DNA from: Hyphomicrobium sp. ghe19
Lineage (GTDB): Bacteria; Pseudomonadota; Alphaproteobacteria; Rhizobiales; Hyphomicrobiaceae
Direction: 5' to 3'
Length of the DNA: 64,000 nucleotides
Assembly (NCBI RefSeq): GCF_902712875.1
Contig: NZ_LR743509.1
Location: 3,734,001-3,798,000, forward strand
Positions 28,832 to 37,756 of this stretch are shown here, in pieces (position 1 is the first letter of the stretch; each line of letters begins with the position of its first letter). Position numbers and translations under genes: made by a program. The notes beneath the pieces are model-generated. The model ran no database searches. It was not told the DNA's origin and saw only the letters and a list, made by a program, of their open reading frames with translations.

Positions 28832-29452
28832 TTAGCCCCCCGTCTTCGGCAGCGCGGGCGCGACCTCGGCTGTCGCCTTCGGATGCTCGGCTGCGAAGAA
28901 GGAATACGACAGCGTGACCTCAGGCTGGAGTGCCGTGGAACTGTCTTCGACCAGCTTCGGGTCGAGGAAGAAGGTCACCGGCATTTCCACAGTCTGGTGC
29001 GGCTGCAGCGTCTGCTCCTTGAAGCAGAAGCATTCGATCTTGTTGAAGTAGCCGCCAAACGCTTCGGGCGTGACGTTGAACGTCGCCTGCCCTGTCACCG
29101 GCTTGTCGGAATTGTTGGTTGCACGGAAGAAAGCCAGCGCCGTCTCGCCGATCTTCACTTCCATCTTCCTGACATCCGGCTCGAAGGTCCAAGCAAGACC
29201 CGGCGCAATGTTGGAATCGAAGCGCACCGTGATCGTGCGGTCGAGCACCTTGCCCGTGTTGATATCGGCGCGCTGCGTCGTGCCACCGTATCCGGTCGCC
29301 TTGCAGAACATCGTGTAGAGGGTCGGCGAGGCCGCGGTTATCGAGCCCATGACCGCGAGAGCTGCAAGGCAGCCGTAAACAGCCCGCCGGTTCTGGCGAA
29401 CAGTCTTTGCGGCAACTTCGGCGTCCTGCTGTCCGAGTGGGTTCTTCGTCAT
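28832..29452 (-). CDS. ctaG: Cytochrome c oxidase assembly protein CtaG (Cox11)
   Basis: Cox11-type protein that delivers copper to the CuB centre of subunit I. It has an N-terminal membrane helix (residues 24-45) and a periplasmic Ig-like domain with the copper-binding CFCF motif (KIECFCFKEQTL), followed by EMPVTFFLDP. The 206-residue length fits. It is next to coxF, 3 nt away, within the oxidase operon. Confidence 0.96.
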   Translation of the reverse strand: MTKNPLGQQDAEVAAKTVRQNRRAVYGCLAALAVMGSITAASPTLYTMFCKATGYGGTTQRADINTGKVLDRTITVRFDSNIAPGLAWTFEPDVRKMEVKIGETALAFFRATNNSDKPVTGQATFNVTPEAFGGYFNKIECFCFKEQTLQPHQTVEMPVTFFLDPKLVEDSSTALQPEVTLSYSFFAAEHPKATAEVAPALPKTGG

Positions 29453-29455
29453 GCC

Positions 29456-29620
29456 TTAGAACGTTCCTTTTGCGACGTTGCCGCCGAGGTGAACAAACGT
29501 TGCGACGTAGAAGGCTATAACCATAAAGCCGAGCGTCAGCGCGATCGCGATCGAGCGCCGGCGGCGAATCTTCTCAGCGGCCGGATCAAGTCGTTGGGGA
29601 ATTTTGGGATCGTCGGTCAA
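29456..29620 (-). CDS. CoxF-like small membrane protein of the oxidase operon
   Basis: A 54-residue protein with a charged N-terminus (MTDDPKIPQRLDPAAEKIRR) and one membrane helix (IALTLGFMVIAFYVATFVHL). Position between ctaB and ctaG matches the small coxF genes of alphaproteobacterial oxidase operons. The start is a TTG at 29620 with GAGG 5 nt upstream, 7 nt after the ctaB stop. Its function in oxidase assembly is not defined. Confidence 0.8.
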   Translation of the reverse strand: MTDDPKIPQRLDPAAEKIRRRRSIAIALTLGFMVIAFYVATFVHLGGNVAKGTF

Positions 29621-29627
29621 AGGAGCC

Positions 29628-30551
29628 TCACGCAAAAAAACGATGGAAAATTGCTTCACCAAAAAGAACTGCGAACAGTACGTAGAGATAAAGTATCGAA
29701 AACCAGAAAAGCTGCCGTGCCGCCGTATCGGCTTCACGACCTTCCGTCGTCATGTAGACGCGAACGGCCAGCCCCAAGAAGACTGCTCCGAGCGCTATCG
29801 AACAGACGAGATACGTCATGCCGCCGAGACCGGTAAAGAAAGGCGTTACCGCCAACGGCACGAGGATGATGGAGTAGAGAACGATCTGCTTCCGCGTCTC
29901 GGCCAAGCCTGCAACGACCGGCAGCATCGGCACGCCGACGCGCTCATAGTCCCGGCAGCGATAGAGAGCGAGCGCCCAGAAGTGCGGGGGCGTCCACATG
30001 AAGATGATGAGGAACAGCAGGACGCTATCGATGCTGATGCTTCCCGTGACGGATGCCCAGCCGACCATCGGAGGGAATGCGCCGGCCGCGCCGCCAATGA
30101 CGATATTGTAGGGCGTCCGCCGCTTCAGCCACATCGTGTAAACGAAAAGATAGAAGGCGATCGTAACCGCCAACAGCGCTCCGGCCGTCCAGTTGACCAA
30201 GACGCCGAGCGTCAGAACGGAGCAAACGCTCAACACGCCGCCAAAGTTCAGCGCCTCGTCGCCCGTGACACGGCCGCGCGGCAATGGGCGGGCGGCCGTC
30301 CGCGCCATGCGCGCGTCGATGTCGGCGTCGTACCACATGTTGAGGGCGCCCGAAGCGCCCGCGCCGATGGCGATGGATATGATCGCGATGGCGCCAAGAA
30401 TTGGATTGATCGGGCCCGGCGCCGCGAGCATTGCGGCAAGCGCCGTAAACACGACAAGCGTCATCACCCGCGGCTTCATAAGCTGGATGAAATCGCTAAC
30501 GCTGGGTTCCAGCGTCAGGTCTGCTTGGCCGACTTCACTTTGAATGCTCAT
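29628..30551 (-). CDS. ctaB: Protoheme IX farnesyltransferase (haem O synthase)
   Basis: This UbiA-family membrane enzyme adds a farnesyl group to haem b to form haem O, the precursor of haem A. The prenyl-diphosphate-binding motif [20 protein letters not shown] is conserved and the second Asp-rich loop lies near [15 protein letters not shown]. There are about nine helices in 307 residues. It follows coxA by 85 nt within the operon. A haem A synthase gene (ctaA) is not in this window. Confidence 0.97.
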   Translation of the reverse strand: MSIQSEVGQADLTLEPSVSDFIQLMKPRVMTLVVFTALAAMLAAPGPINPILGAIAIISIAIGAGASGALNMWYDADIDARMARTAARPLPRGRVTGDEALNFGGVLSVCSVLTLGVLVNWTAGALLAVTIAFYLFVYTMWLKRRTPYNIVIGGAAGAFPPMVGWASVTGSISIDSVLLFLIIFMWTPPHFWALALYRCRDYERVGVPMLPVVAGLAETRKQIVLYSIILVPLAVTPFFTGLGGMTYLVCSIALGAVFLGLAVRVYMTTEGREADTAARQLFWFSILYLYVLFAVLFGEAIFHRFFA

Positions 30552-30636
30552 ATCGCGGGCGCCGTCATAGAAATTGAATTTCGAAACCGGATGGCGACGG
30601 GGCTAATGCTTCGCCCCGTCGCTCACCCATTTATCG

Positions 30637-32262
30637 TCAGTGATGGTCCGTCGCGGCGATCCGCGGCAGCGTTTCATAAGAATGGAACGGTGGCGGTGAC
30701 GACAGCGTCCATTCCAGAGTTGTCGCTCCGACGCCCCACGGGTTCGCCGCCGCTTTTTCCTTGCGGATGAAGTAGGCGTAGAACATCGCGAACAGGAAGA
30801 CGACTACGCCAAGCGTCGTGATGTACGAGCCGTAAGACGAGATGCGGTTCCAGTAAGCGTACGCCTCGGGATAATCGGCGTAGTGGCGCTGCATGCCGGC
30901 CAGACCAAGGAAGTGCTGCGGGAAGAACAGCACGTTGGCGCCGATGAACGTCAGCCAGAAGTGAATCTTGCCGAGCGTCTCATTGTACATGTAGCCGGAC
31001 ATCTTCGGGAACCAGTAGTACCAGCCCGCGAAGATCGAGAAGACGGCGCCAAGCGACAGCACGTAGTGGAAGTGCGCGACGACGTAATACGTATTGTGCA
31101 GCGAACGATCGATGCCCGCGTTAGCGCACATCACGCCCGTCACGCCGCCGACGGTGAAGAGGAAGATGAATCCCAGCGCCCAGAGCATGGGCACGCGGAA
31201 CTGGAGCGAGCCGCCCCACATCGTTGCGATCCACGAGAACACCTTGATGCCGGTGGGCACCGCGATGACCATTGTGGCGAACATGAAGTAGGCCTGCGTA
31301 TCGACGCTCAGACCCGCCGTATACATATGGTGGGCCCAGACGATGAAGCCGACGAGGCCGATAGCGACCATCGCGTACGCCATTCCGAGGTAACCAAAGA
31401 TCGGCTTCCGCGAGAACGTGGACACGATGTGGCTGATCATGCCGAAGCCGGGCAGGATGAGAATGTAAACTTCCGGATGGCCGAAGAACCAGAAAAGGTG
31501 AGCGTAGAGGAGAGGATCGCCGCCACCTGCCGGATCGTAGAACGTCGTACCGAAGTTGCGGTCCGTCAGCAGCATCGTGATGGCGCCGGCAAGAACCGGC
31601 AGCGACAGAAGCAGCAGGAACGCAGTCACGAGCACCGACCAGGCGAACAGCGGCATCTTATGCAGCGTCATGCCGGGGGCACGCATGTTGAAGATCGTCG
31701 TGATGAAGTTGATGGCGCCGAGGATCGAGGACGCGCCAGCAAGATGGAGCGCCAGGATGCCGAAATCGACGGCAGGACCCGGATGGCCGATTCTGCCCGA
31801 CAACGGAGCGACCAGGATCCAGCCTGCGCCGACGCCATTGGCATCCGCGGTGCCCGGCACGAACAACGAGATAAGAAGGAGCGCGAACGCCGCCGGCAAC
31901 AGCCAGAACGAGATGTTGTTCATACGCGGGAACGCCATATCAGGCGCGCCGATCATCAACGGCACGAACCAGTTGCCGAAGCCACCGATCATAGCGGGCA
32001 TGACCATGAAGAAGACCATGATCAAGCCGTGACCCGTTACGAAGACGTTATAGATGCCTTCGTTGGCGAAATACTGCAGGCCCGGCTCCTGAAGTTCCAG
32101 TCGCATCATCACCGACAGGAACAAGCCGATGCAGCCCGCGAAGATCGCGAACAACAGGTAAAGCGTGCCGATATCCTTGTGGTTCGTCGAAAAGAACCAG
32201 CGTTTAAAAAATGGCGGGGCGTGATCGTGCCCGTCGCCTTCTGCGTATGCCGTGCTTCCCAT
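30637..32262 (-). CDS. coxA: Cytochrome c oxidase subunit I
   Basis: The catalytic subunit, with haem a and the haem a3-CuB centre, 541 residues and twelve helices. The low-spin haem ligand His is in [15 protein letters not shown], CuB ligand and cross-linked Tyr are in [16 protein letters not shown], and haem a3/a ligands are in [10 protein letters not shown]. The Glu in GHPEVY places it in the A1 class with a D-channel. It is preceded by coxB with 93 nt between them. Confidence 0.98.
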   Translation of the reverse strand: MGSTAYAEGDGHDHAPPFFKRWFFSTNHKDIGTLYLLFAIFAGCIGLFLSVMMRLELQEPGLQYFANEGIYNVFVTGHGLIMVFFMVMPAMIGGFGNWFVPLMIGAPDMAFPRMNNISFWLLPAAFALLLISLFVPGTADANGVGAGWILVAPLSGRIGHPGPAVDFGILALHLAGASSILGAINFITTIFNMRAPGMTLHKMPLFAWSVLVTAFLLLLSLPVLAGAITMLLTDRNFGTTFYDPAGGGDPLLYAHLFWFFGHPEVYILILPGFGMISHIVSTFSRKPIFGYLGMAYAMVAIGLVGFIVWAHHMYTAGLSVDTQAYFMFATMVIAVPTGIKVFSWIATMWGGSLQFRVPMLWALGFIFLFTVGGVTGVMCANAGIDRSLHNTYYVVAHFHYVLSLGAVFSIFAGWYYWFPKMSGYMYNETLGKIHFWLTFIGANVLFFPQHFLGLAGMQRHYADYPEAYAYWNRISSYGSYITTLGVVVFLFAMFYAYFIRKEKAAANPWGVGATTLEWTLSSPPPFHSYETLPRIAATDHH

Positions 32263-32355
32263 TTCGTAGAGCCCTTGTCCCGGAAGTTTTGTCTGATCTT
32301 TTTTTGTTGAGCGTCAGATCTGTCGAGCTATTGCCCGGCCATCGATGAACCGCCG

Positions 32356-33336
32356 TTACGGCGCTTGAGCTACGGACTGAAAGTCAACCTTGCTCGCAGT
32401 ATCCGCATCGAGGATTTGCTGCGCCTTCTTCTTGTCCTTGGCCTTCACAGCCGCGATCCACGCATCATAGACCGGCTGGTCGACAACGCGAACGACGATC
32501 GGCATGGCCGAATGGAGCTTACCGCAAAGCACGGCGCACTGGCCGTGATAGGAGCCGACTTTCGTCGCCTTGAACCAAACAGCCGCAACGCGGCCCGGAA
32601 CAGCCTGCATCTTCACGCCAAACGACGGGATCGTCCAGGAATGGATGACGTCGTTAGACGTTACGAGGACGTCGACGACCTTGTTGACCGGCACGGCGAT
32701 CTCTTGATCGACCGTCAACCGGCGGAGCTTCTTTTCTTCGCTCCATAGCGGAAGCGAAGCTTCATAGAGAGCGTTGTGAAGCGCTGCGCCTTCGAGCGAG
32801 CCGAACTGCTTGTCGTAAGCCTCGTCGCCGATTTTCGCCCGCAGCACGTCCTCGTCGTTGACCATATTCGAGGTGATCGTCACCTTGTCATCGACATACT
32901 CATGCTCCCAGAACCAGGCATTGCCGGTTGCCTTGATCGTCAGATCGGGCTTGGGAAAATTGTACTGATTGAAGAGGAGGTGGAAGGAGGGGATCGAAAT
33001 ACCAACGAGGATCAGGATCGGGAGGATCGTCCAGGCAACCTCAAGCATCGTGTTGTGCGAGGTTCTGGATGGGGTGGGGTTACGCTTCTCGTTGAAGCGG
33101 TACATCACGTAAACCATCAACACGAGAACGAACAAAACGATCACGGTGATGACCGTATTGATGACATGAAAGAGGTCGAAGATCTGGCCCATGATCGGGG
33201 TCGCAGGGAGCTGCAGACCTAGCTCGCCATTCGTGGGCTGCCCGAGACCAGCCAACGCTGGGGCCAACCCACCGAGGGCAACCGCCAAACACGCGGCCGC
33301 CATAATGGCAACCGCGCCAAACATCCTATTCGACAT
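32356..33336 (-). CDS. coxB: Cytochrome c oxidase subunit II
   Basis: Subunit II receives electrons from cytochrome c through CuA. It has a signal peptide (to about residue 30), two membrane helices and a cupredoxin domain. CuA ligands are seen in IHSWTIPSFG and CAVLCGKLHSAM (two Cys, His and Met). There is no C-terminal cytochrome c domain, so it is the aa3 type. The ATG at 33336 (MSNRMFGAV) with GGGAG 7 nt before it is preferred over the longer frame. This is the first gene of the oxidase operon. Confidence 0.97.
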   Translation of the reverse strand: MSNRMFGAVAIMAAACLAVALGGLAPALAGLGQPTNGELGLQLPATPIMGQIFDLFHVINTVITVIVLFVLVLMVYVMYRFNEKRNPTPSRTSHNTMLEVAWTILPILILVGISIPSFHLLFNQYNFPKPDLTIKATGNAWFWEHEYVDDKVTITSNMVNDEDVLRAKIGDEAYDKQFGSLEGAALHNALYEASLPLWSEEKKLRRLTVDQEIAVPVNKVVDVLVTSNDVIHSWTIPSFGVKMQAVPGRVAAVWFKATKVGSYHGQCAVLCGKLHSAMPIVVRVVDQPVYDAWIAAVKAKDKKKAQQILDADTASKVDFQSVAQAP

Positions 33337-33721
33337 TCCTTCGCTCCCAATTCGTCGGTTCAGATCCCCCTGGACCGACAGCCTCCCAGATTTACCTGAC
33401 ACCCCGGGCCGGCGTGTCATTCCCGTTCTTTATTGCCCAGCTTACGCACCGGGAATGGCCCGCCGACGTCGCGGACCGCATGCCTCATCGATTTGTTAAG
33501 GCGGGTTGATAAAGAGCACAATCTCTTCGCTCGCCTCAAGTCAAGCTTTCTGCGTCATTTCTTCGCGAAACAGCTGTGCCGAATCGGCGAATCGATCATC
33601 CTCCCCGGTTAGTGGCGATTTTTTTCTCGACAGAATTCGGCCGGATTCCTGGACGACGAAGCGCGCTCCTCCTTCGTCGCTTTATCAATTGGGCGCCGCC
33701 CGCGAAAGCAAGGATCATCGA
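33337..33721. other. Divergent intergenic region between coxB and the IalB-like gene
   Basis: This 385-bp stretch should contain the oxidase-operon promoter (minus) and the IalB promoter (plus). I see no gene and no clear consensus promoter or repeat in it. AAGGAT at 33710-33715 acts as the ribosome-binding site of the IalB start. Confidence 0.5.
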
Positions 33722-34315
33722 TTGTCACCGCATAAAACGGGCTTCTGGGGCCATCCGGCAATTCATTTGCGCAAAATGATCGCTAACCGGATGCTGATCT
33801 TGGGCGCGCTCACCGGCCTTCTCGCAATAGCACAACTGGTGGGCGGCCTTGCGTTGCCGGACAAAGCGTTCGCCGTCGATGCGCCGGAGGGAACGGTCAA
33901 GTCTCAGCACGGGGACTGGCAGGTCGTCTGCAAAGACCCGCCTCCGGGTTCCAAGAACCCCATTTGTGCCCTGGTCCAGAGCGTGACTGCCGAGGACAAG
34001 AACAATATCGGCCTCACCGTCTACTTTCAGAAATTCTCGAACGGTACGCGGGTACTCAGGGTTTTTGCGCCGCTTGGCGTGCTGCTGCCGCCAGGCCTCG
34101 GCCTCAAGATCGACAACAAGGATGTCGGTCATGCACCGTTTCTCCGGTGTCACAGCTTCGCGTGCTATGCCCAGGTCGTTGTCGAGGACTCGCTTGTCGA
34201 GCAGCTGAAGACGGGGAAGACCGCGATCTTCATCATTTTTCAGACTGAGGAAGCGGGTATCGGCATCCCCATTTCGCTCAAGGGTTTTGGCGACGCTTTG
34301 ATCGAACTCAAATGA
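33722..34315 (+). CDS. Invasion-associated locus B (IalB) family protein
   Basis: IalB-like proteins are secreted, Cys-containing proteins common in Hyphomicrobiales; only Bartonella IalB has a described role in erythrocyte invasion, and a general envelope role is likely here. A hydrophobic signal segment (LILGALTGLLAIAQLVGGLA) precedes a domain starting HGDWQVVCKDPP, with pairs of Cys in QVVCKDPPPGSKNPICALV and FLRCHSFACYAQVVV. TTG 33722 has AAGGA 7 nt upstream; ATG 33776 (MIANRMLI) is the alternative without a clear ribosome-binding site. A strong hairpin follows the stop. Confidence 0.88.
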   Translation: MSPHKTGFWGHPAIHLRKMIANRMLILGALTGLLAIAQLVGGLALPDKAFAVDAPEGTVKSQHGDWQVVCKDPPPGSKNPICALVQSVTAEDKNNIGLTVYFQKFSNGTRVLRVFAPLGVLLPPGLGLKIDNKDVGHAPFLRCHSFACYAQVVVEDSLVEQLKTGKTAIFIIFQTEEAGIGIPISLKGFGDALIELK

Positions 34316-34318
34316 CGA

Positions 34319-34344
34319 AGGCCGATTGGCGAACCAATCGGCCT
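34319..34344. terminator. Convergent hairpin between the IalB-like and phasin genes
   Basis: A perfect 11-bp stem with CGAA loop follows the IalB stop by 3 nt. The T-tract is weak (CTAATTCG), but both genes point into it, so it likely serves both. Confidence 0.6.
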
Positions 34345-34397
34345 CTAATTCGATACGTTTCGGTCATCTGATGAAAACGTCGGGCGACCCTGCGCAC

Positions 34398-34820
34398 TCA
34401 GGCCACTTTGCGCTCTGGCGTTTCGCCGGAAGGCTGGCGATCCAGAAGGATCAAACCGTCTCTAGCCGGCTTGGACGGCAAGGGCAGCACCTTCGGCGTG
34501 ACCGCCTCGGCAGCTTTCTCCACGGCAGCCGCGACGCGCGGTACGGTCTCTATGTATTGCCCGGTGACCGTCGCCCAAAACTGAGCATGCGCACTGAGCA
34601 CGTCGACCGGTGTCGCCGGCTGCATCATTCGATGTGCCCAATGAACGAACGCCTGGGCTTGGCGCGCGTGCAAGCTCGCGACCTCAAGCTGCGTCCGGCC
34701 AGCAGCTTTCAGAAAAGGCTGCCAGAACATCGATGTACTGTCGGCCAATTCAAAGGCTTGCTGATAGAATGGATAGTATAGCGAAGTATTCGTGGTACGC
34801 GTGCCCTCTTCATATGCCAT
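34398..34820 (-). CDS. Phasin family protein
   Basis: A 140-residue helical protein resembling phasins, which coat polyhydroxyalkanoate granules. The pattern includes aromatic and amphipathic helices (MFWQPFLKAAGRTQLEVASL, QAQAFVHWAHRMM) and a Pro/Ala-rich C-terminus. ATG 34820 has GGAGGA 7 nt upstream and was chosen over a longer frame. No PHA synthase is in the window. Family assignment is by resemblance and not certain. Confidence 0.7.
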   Translation of the reverse strand: MAYEEGTRTTNTSLYYPFYQQAFELADSTSMFWQPFLKAAGRTQLEVASLHARQAQAFVHWAHRMMQPATPVDVLSAHAQFWATVTGQYIETVPRVAAAVEKAAEAVTPKVLPLPSKPARDGLILLDRQPSGETPERKVA

Positions 34821-35253
34821 TGCTGCGTCCTCCCAGACACAAAGTATGCTGCGGCCTTCGACGGCCAACTTTTCAAAGCTTCTGCGCCAATAACTGTAAC
34901 TTGCGCTAATTGTGGGTCAGTATCACGGCAGCCCGCGGGCCGCAGTTCACAGATGCGTGCTTTGGCAATCCAATCACGGGCAGCAACCGCATCTCTACGA
35001 TCCGCTAAGGATTATACGCTGCCATCACTGCAGTTCGATGACTCAGATCAAATGCAATCATGTCGAAAAATGTCCGTAGGCTGAAAACCCCCACGCTACA
35101 CAACCATAGTTATACAATCGTAAATTCTGCTTATCTCTAATTGAACTTAAGAACTTTGCTTAGTTCATCTTGCGTTCTTCTTGACGCTCTTCGTTTCAAT
35201 CAGCGTTATGTTCAGCTTGGTTAATACGAGCGTTTGTAAGAGCGTCGGCGTTA
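34821..35253. other. AT-rich divergent intergenic region (phasin / bcsS)
   Basis: This 433-bp region is clearly lower in GC than its surroundings, mainly at 35020-35250. I see no gene of length. It holds the promoters of the divergent phasin and bcsS genes. A GTTC-N7-GTTC match at 35163-35177 is probably chance. Confidence 0.5.
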
Positions 35254-36108
35254 ATGTTGTGTCTGGGGGAGTGCCGTTGTTGCCTGCTCTCCGTTGTGGC
35301 CTCTTGGGTCATCGCGGCCACGCAGATTTTGCTTTCCAGCACCGCTTCAGCGCAAACGAGTGGTCCACCTACGGACTGGGTCCAGGAGAAATACGGCTGG
35401 CGAGAAGCTTACGGCGGGTTCGACGTGGCTCGCGATCAGTGGCTCGCCTATTCGGGAATGACTTTCGCCCTTGGCAGCCCGAATATCTATAGCGACGGAT
35501 GGCGTCTTCGCCTGGGTGGGGGGTATGGCCGGTACGGCTACGACAGCATCCAGTCGCACTCGAATTGCGGTGACGCGACGTCGAACGACATTTGCGGCGA
35601 AGACGGGCGCAGCCGCAAACACTACCAAGTCGGACATTCCTACGGTGAGGTTCTTCTCGGATATTATCTGCAGTTGGGCCGGCTGACTGCGAAAGCATTC
35701 GCTGGCGCGGCGATGTCTTCGAAGGATCATCTCAAGAGCGATCCCGATGCCCGCGATGACGGTACCCGTTACGGCGTTAAAGGCGCCTTGGAATTCTGGC
35801 TCACACTCAACGCGCAATCCTGGACATCGCTCGACCTCAGCTATTCGACAGCGAGAAACGAGTCGGCGGCGCAGTGGCGGTCCGGCTGGCGTGTCTCGCC
35901 AAAGCTATCGATCGGCCCCGAGCTTCGCTATGACACGAATGTCGAAACGGGCGACGGCGCCTGGAACGGACGTGCCGGCCTGTTCACGCGTTACGAATGG
36001 AGCGGCGGCGAGATTTCGCTAGCCAGCGGCGGGCTTTGGAGGGCCGAGAATTGGGCGGCGAAAAATCCCTCGGCCTATGGAACCGTCAATGTGCTTTTTC
36101 AATACTAA
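35254..36108 (+). CDS. BcsS-like cellulose biosynthesis-associated outer-membrane protein
   Basis: The 284-residue product resembles BcsS proteins, found with cellulose synthesis genes in Hyphomicrobiales. After a signal sequence (residues 9-34) comes a beta-strand-rich domain with alternating aromatic residues (RLRLGGGYGRYGYDS, SYGEVLLGYYLQ, LNAQSWTSLDLSY), consistent with an outer-membrane barrel. The last residue motif NVLFQY fits a barrel C-terminus ending in an aromatic. No bcsA, bcsB or bcsZ gene is nearby, so it is an orphan copy. Confidence 0.8.
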   Translation: MLCLGECRCCLLSVVASWVIAATQILLSSTASAQTSGPPTDWVQEKYGWREAYGGFDVARDQWLAYSGMTFALGSPNIYSDGWRLRLGGGYGRYGYDSIQSHSNCGDATSNDICGEDGRSRKHYQVGHSYGEVLLGYYLQLGRLTAKAFAGAAMSSKDHLKSDPDARDDGTRYGVKGALEFWLTLNAQSWTSLDLSYSTARNESAAQWRSGWRVSPKLSIGPELRYDTNVETGDGAWNGRAGLFTRYEWSGGEISLASGGLWRAENWAAKNPSAYGTVNVLFQY

Positions 36109-36164
36109 GCCGTCTCATATCGATTGATTACAAAGCGGCGGGGCAATCTTCGGGGATAAACAAC

Positions 36165-36473
36165 ATGAATACGTCTCTGGCGAGGATCACCGCTCTGATG
36201 CTCGCATTGCTTTTTCTACTTGCCGCCTTTCCAATATCCGTTGTCGCGGGCAGCTGCGCTTCTTCCCCGGTCATCGCGCGAGGCGAAGAAGCCAGTTACG
36301 TCTGGCTCGCGAAAACGAAGGCCCGAGCCAACTGGCGCGCAAAAGTTCGCGCGACTCCTGGACTTGGGCCGAACTTCGCAAATTGGGCGCGGGCTCAAGA
36401 TACGGAAGAACGCTGCCTAACCGGACCAGCGGGAACGTTGTGCATCTTTACAGGCACGCCCTGCGCACCCTGA
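36165..36473 (+). CDS. Small secreted Cys-containing protein, function unknown
   Basis: A 102-residue product with a signal peptide (ARITALMLALLFLLAAFP) and a mature part of about 74 residues. Four Cys occur (AGSCASS, ERCLTGPAGTLCIFTGTPC), and the middle has the pattern ARANWRAKVRATPGLGPNFA. Similar short proteins with this W-x-x-x-V and terminal C..PC pattern occur across Hyphomicrobiales, with no known function. It follows bcsS by 56 nt and could share its transcript. Confidence 0.75.
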   Translation: MNTSLARITALMLALLFLLAAFPISVVAGSCASSPVIARGEEASYVWLAKTKARANWRAKVRATPGLGPNFANWARAQDTEERCLTGPAGTLCIFTGTPCAP

Positions 36474-36811
36474 TCACGTGAGGCATTTCAATCTCACCTC
36501 GCGACGGATTGCGTTCAATCAACGCTTATTGAGAAACATTTTGGCGATTCAGGAATTGGGGCTTCAAGAAAGTGCGCTATAAGACAGGGGATCAGACGCG
36601 CCCGTGTTGATTGCACTGCCGATCACCGAGGGGCCCGCGATACCGATGACGAAACGAAATTACTTGATACCTGCGTATTTCATCGTCGTTTGCGATGTTC
36701 GGATTACCGTTTAGAGGCGCGCCCATATGAGGCGAAGTACTTCTTCGATCACATAATCGATTTCAGCGATCGCGCGGGACCGTTTGGTTGACTGCCTGCG
36801 GAGCGCTATCG

Positions 36812-36902
36812 ATCTCGCGAGATTGCGGAATCCGCCCGGCCGTAGGCTCGGGCGGTTGAGAGAGGAGCGGTGGGCTGCGGGACCTACTGCTCCTCTTTTT
36901 TT
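36812..36902 (+). ncRNA. Candidate small RNA (consecutive hairpins plus intrinsic terminator)
   Basis: The segment has a palindrome ATCTCGCGAGAT, a hairpin of CCGCCCG (36832-36838) with CGGGCGG (36849-36855) extended by an inner GCC/GGC pair, and a terminator hairpin followed by seven T. No protein gene ends near it (nearest stop 36473). A TTGACT at 36788 could be a -35 element, but no good -10 is visible. The 5' end and existence are inference. Confidence 0.3.
36861..36902 (+). terminator. Intrinsic terminator in the pre-tetR intergenic region
   Basis: AGAGGAGC (36861-36868) pairs with GCTCCTCT (36889-36896), with an inner GGT/ACC pair, followed by TTTTTTT. It terminates an unidentified plus-strand transcript. 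Confidence 0.7.
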
Positions 36903-37022
36903 GCAGAGACGATGTTTCTGCCTTGGCCGGCTGACCGGCCCTGCACTTTTGCTCGCCGGCACATCAAGTTGCTGCGGCACCTCCCCGTGGCCTCGCGGGA
37001 TCACCCCAAATATTTTGCAAAA

Positions 37023-37080
37023 CGAACACCTGTTCGCCTTGACGTCTCCGCAATCCTCCACCAAACAGAACGCTCGTTCT
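37023..37080. promoter_or_regulatory. Two palindromic putative TetR operators
   Basis: CGAACA-CC-TGTTCG (37023-37036) and AGAACG-CT-CGTTCT (37067-37080) are both perfect inverted repeats with 6-bp arms and 2-nt spacers. Their centres are 44 bp apart, about four helical turns. A TTGACG (-35-like) lies between them at 37039-37044. They are 35-92 nt before tetR. Confidence 0.6.
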
Positions 37081-37114
37081 TTTATCGTAGCTCCTCCCAC
37101 GGACGATCGCCGCG

Positions 37115-37756
37115 ATGCCGAAGCTCAAGCCAGATACACAGCGCGCCCGACGAGAGCACATTCTCGACGCGGCGCTTACATGCTTTGCGCGTGGCGGATT
37201 TCACGCCACCACGATGCAGACGATTTGCCGGGAAGCGGGCGTGAGCCCCGGCGCGCTCTACGTTTATTTCGACAGCAAGGAAGCGCTGATCGCGGGGCTC
37301 TGCGAGCGCGACCGCGCGGAATTTGCCGAACGTTTCGCTTCTCTCGCCACTGCGCCGGACTTCCTAGAGGCGCTCAACGCCATCGGTCAGCACTATTTCA
37401 TCGACGAGGGCGCCGAGAAGCAGCGGTTCGTCATCGAGATGGGTATCGAGGCGACGCGCAATCCGCGCATCGCCGAAATCTTCATGAGCGTCGACGAATT
37501 TTGTTCCGACAGTTTCGAAGCGTTGTTTCGCCGTCTCCAAGAAGAGGGGCGCATCGCGCCACGGACTGACATCCAGACACTGGTCAAAGTTTTCAATGTC
37601 ATCGGCGACGGCATGTTCTGGCGTCGAGCCATCCATCCGACGGCAGACATGCGCGCCGTCCTCCCAGTCATGATCGACCTCATCGGCACATTGCTCAATT
37701 CAGTGGAGCCGAAGACTTCCCATTCGAAAGTTTCCGCACGCGAGGCGCGCCGATGA
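37115..37756 (+). CDS. TetR/AcrR family transcriptional regulator
   Basis: A 213-residue repressor. The helix-turn-helix is at about residues 10-57 (ILDAALTCFARGGFHATTMQ and AGVSPGALYVYFDSKEALIA). The C-terminal ligand domain resembles the TetR_C AcrR class. The stop overlaps the start of the adaptor gene by 4 nt, so it is the first gene of a tetR-adaptor-RND operon and probably represses it through the palindromes upstream. Ligand unknown. Confidence 0.94.
   Translation: MPKLKPDTQRARREHILDAALTCFARGGFHATTMQTICREAGVSPGALYVYFDSKEALIAGLCERDRAEFAERFASLATAPDFLEALNAIGQHYFIDEGAEKQRFVIEMGIEATRNPRIAEIFMSVDEFCSDSFEALFRRLQEEGRIAPRTDIQTLVKVFNVIGDGMFWRRAIHPTADMRAVLPVMIDLIGTLLNSVEPKTSHSKVSAREARR

Larger units (their letters stand above)
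36474..37114. other. Long intergenic region before tetR
   Basis: This 641-bp region holds no convincing protein gene; short frames on both strands lack codon bias and ribosome-binding sites. It contains a structured segment ending in an intrinsic terminator (36812-36902) and two palindromes close to tetR (37023-37080). Confidence 0.6.

Noticed and set aside
30883..32310. 475-codon open frame antisense to coxA
   Set aside because: Composition is the mirror of a GC-rich gene (His/Arg/Asp-rich, low complexity), no family.
35163..35177. GTTC-N7-GTTC match before bcsS
   Set aside because: AT-rich DNA, about two matches expected by chance in the window, and no SOS-linked gene follows.
36711..37100. 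129-codon minus-strand frame before tetR
   Set aside because: Crosses the terminator and operators, Arg-rich with no coding bias.
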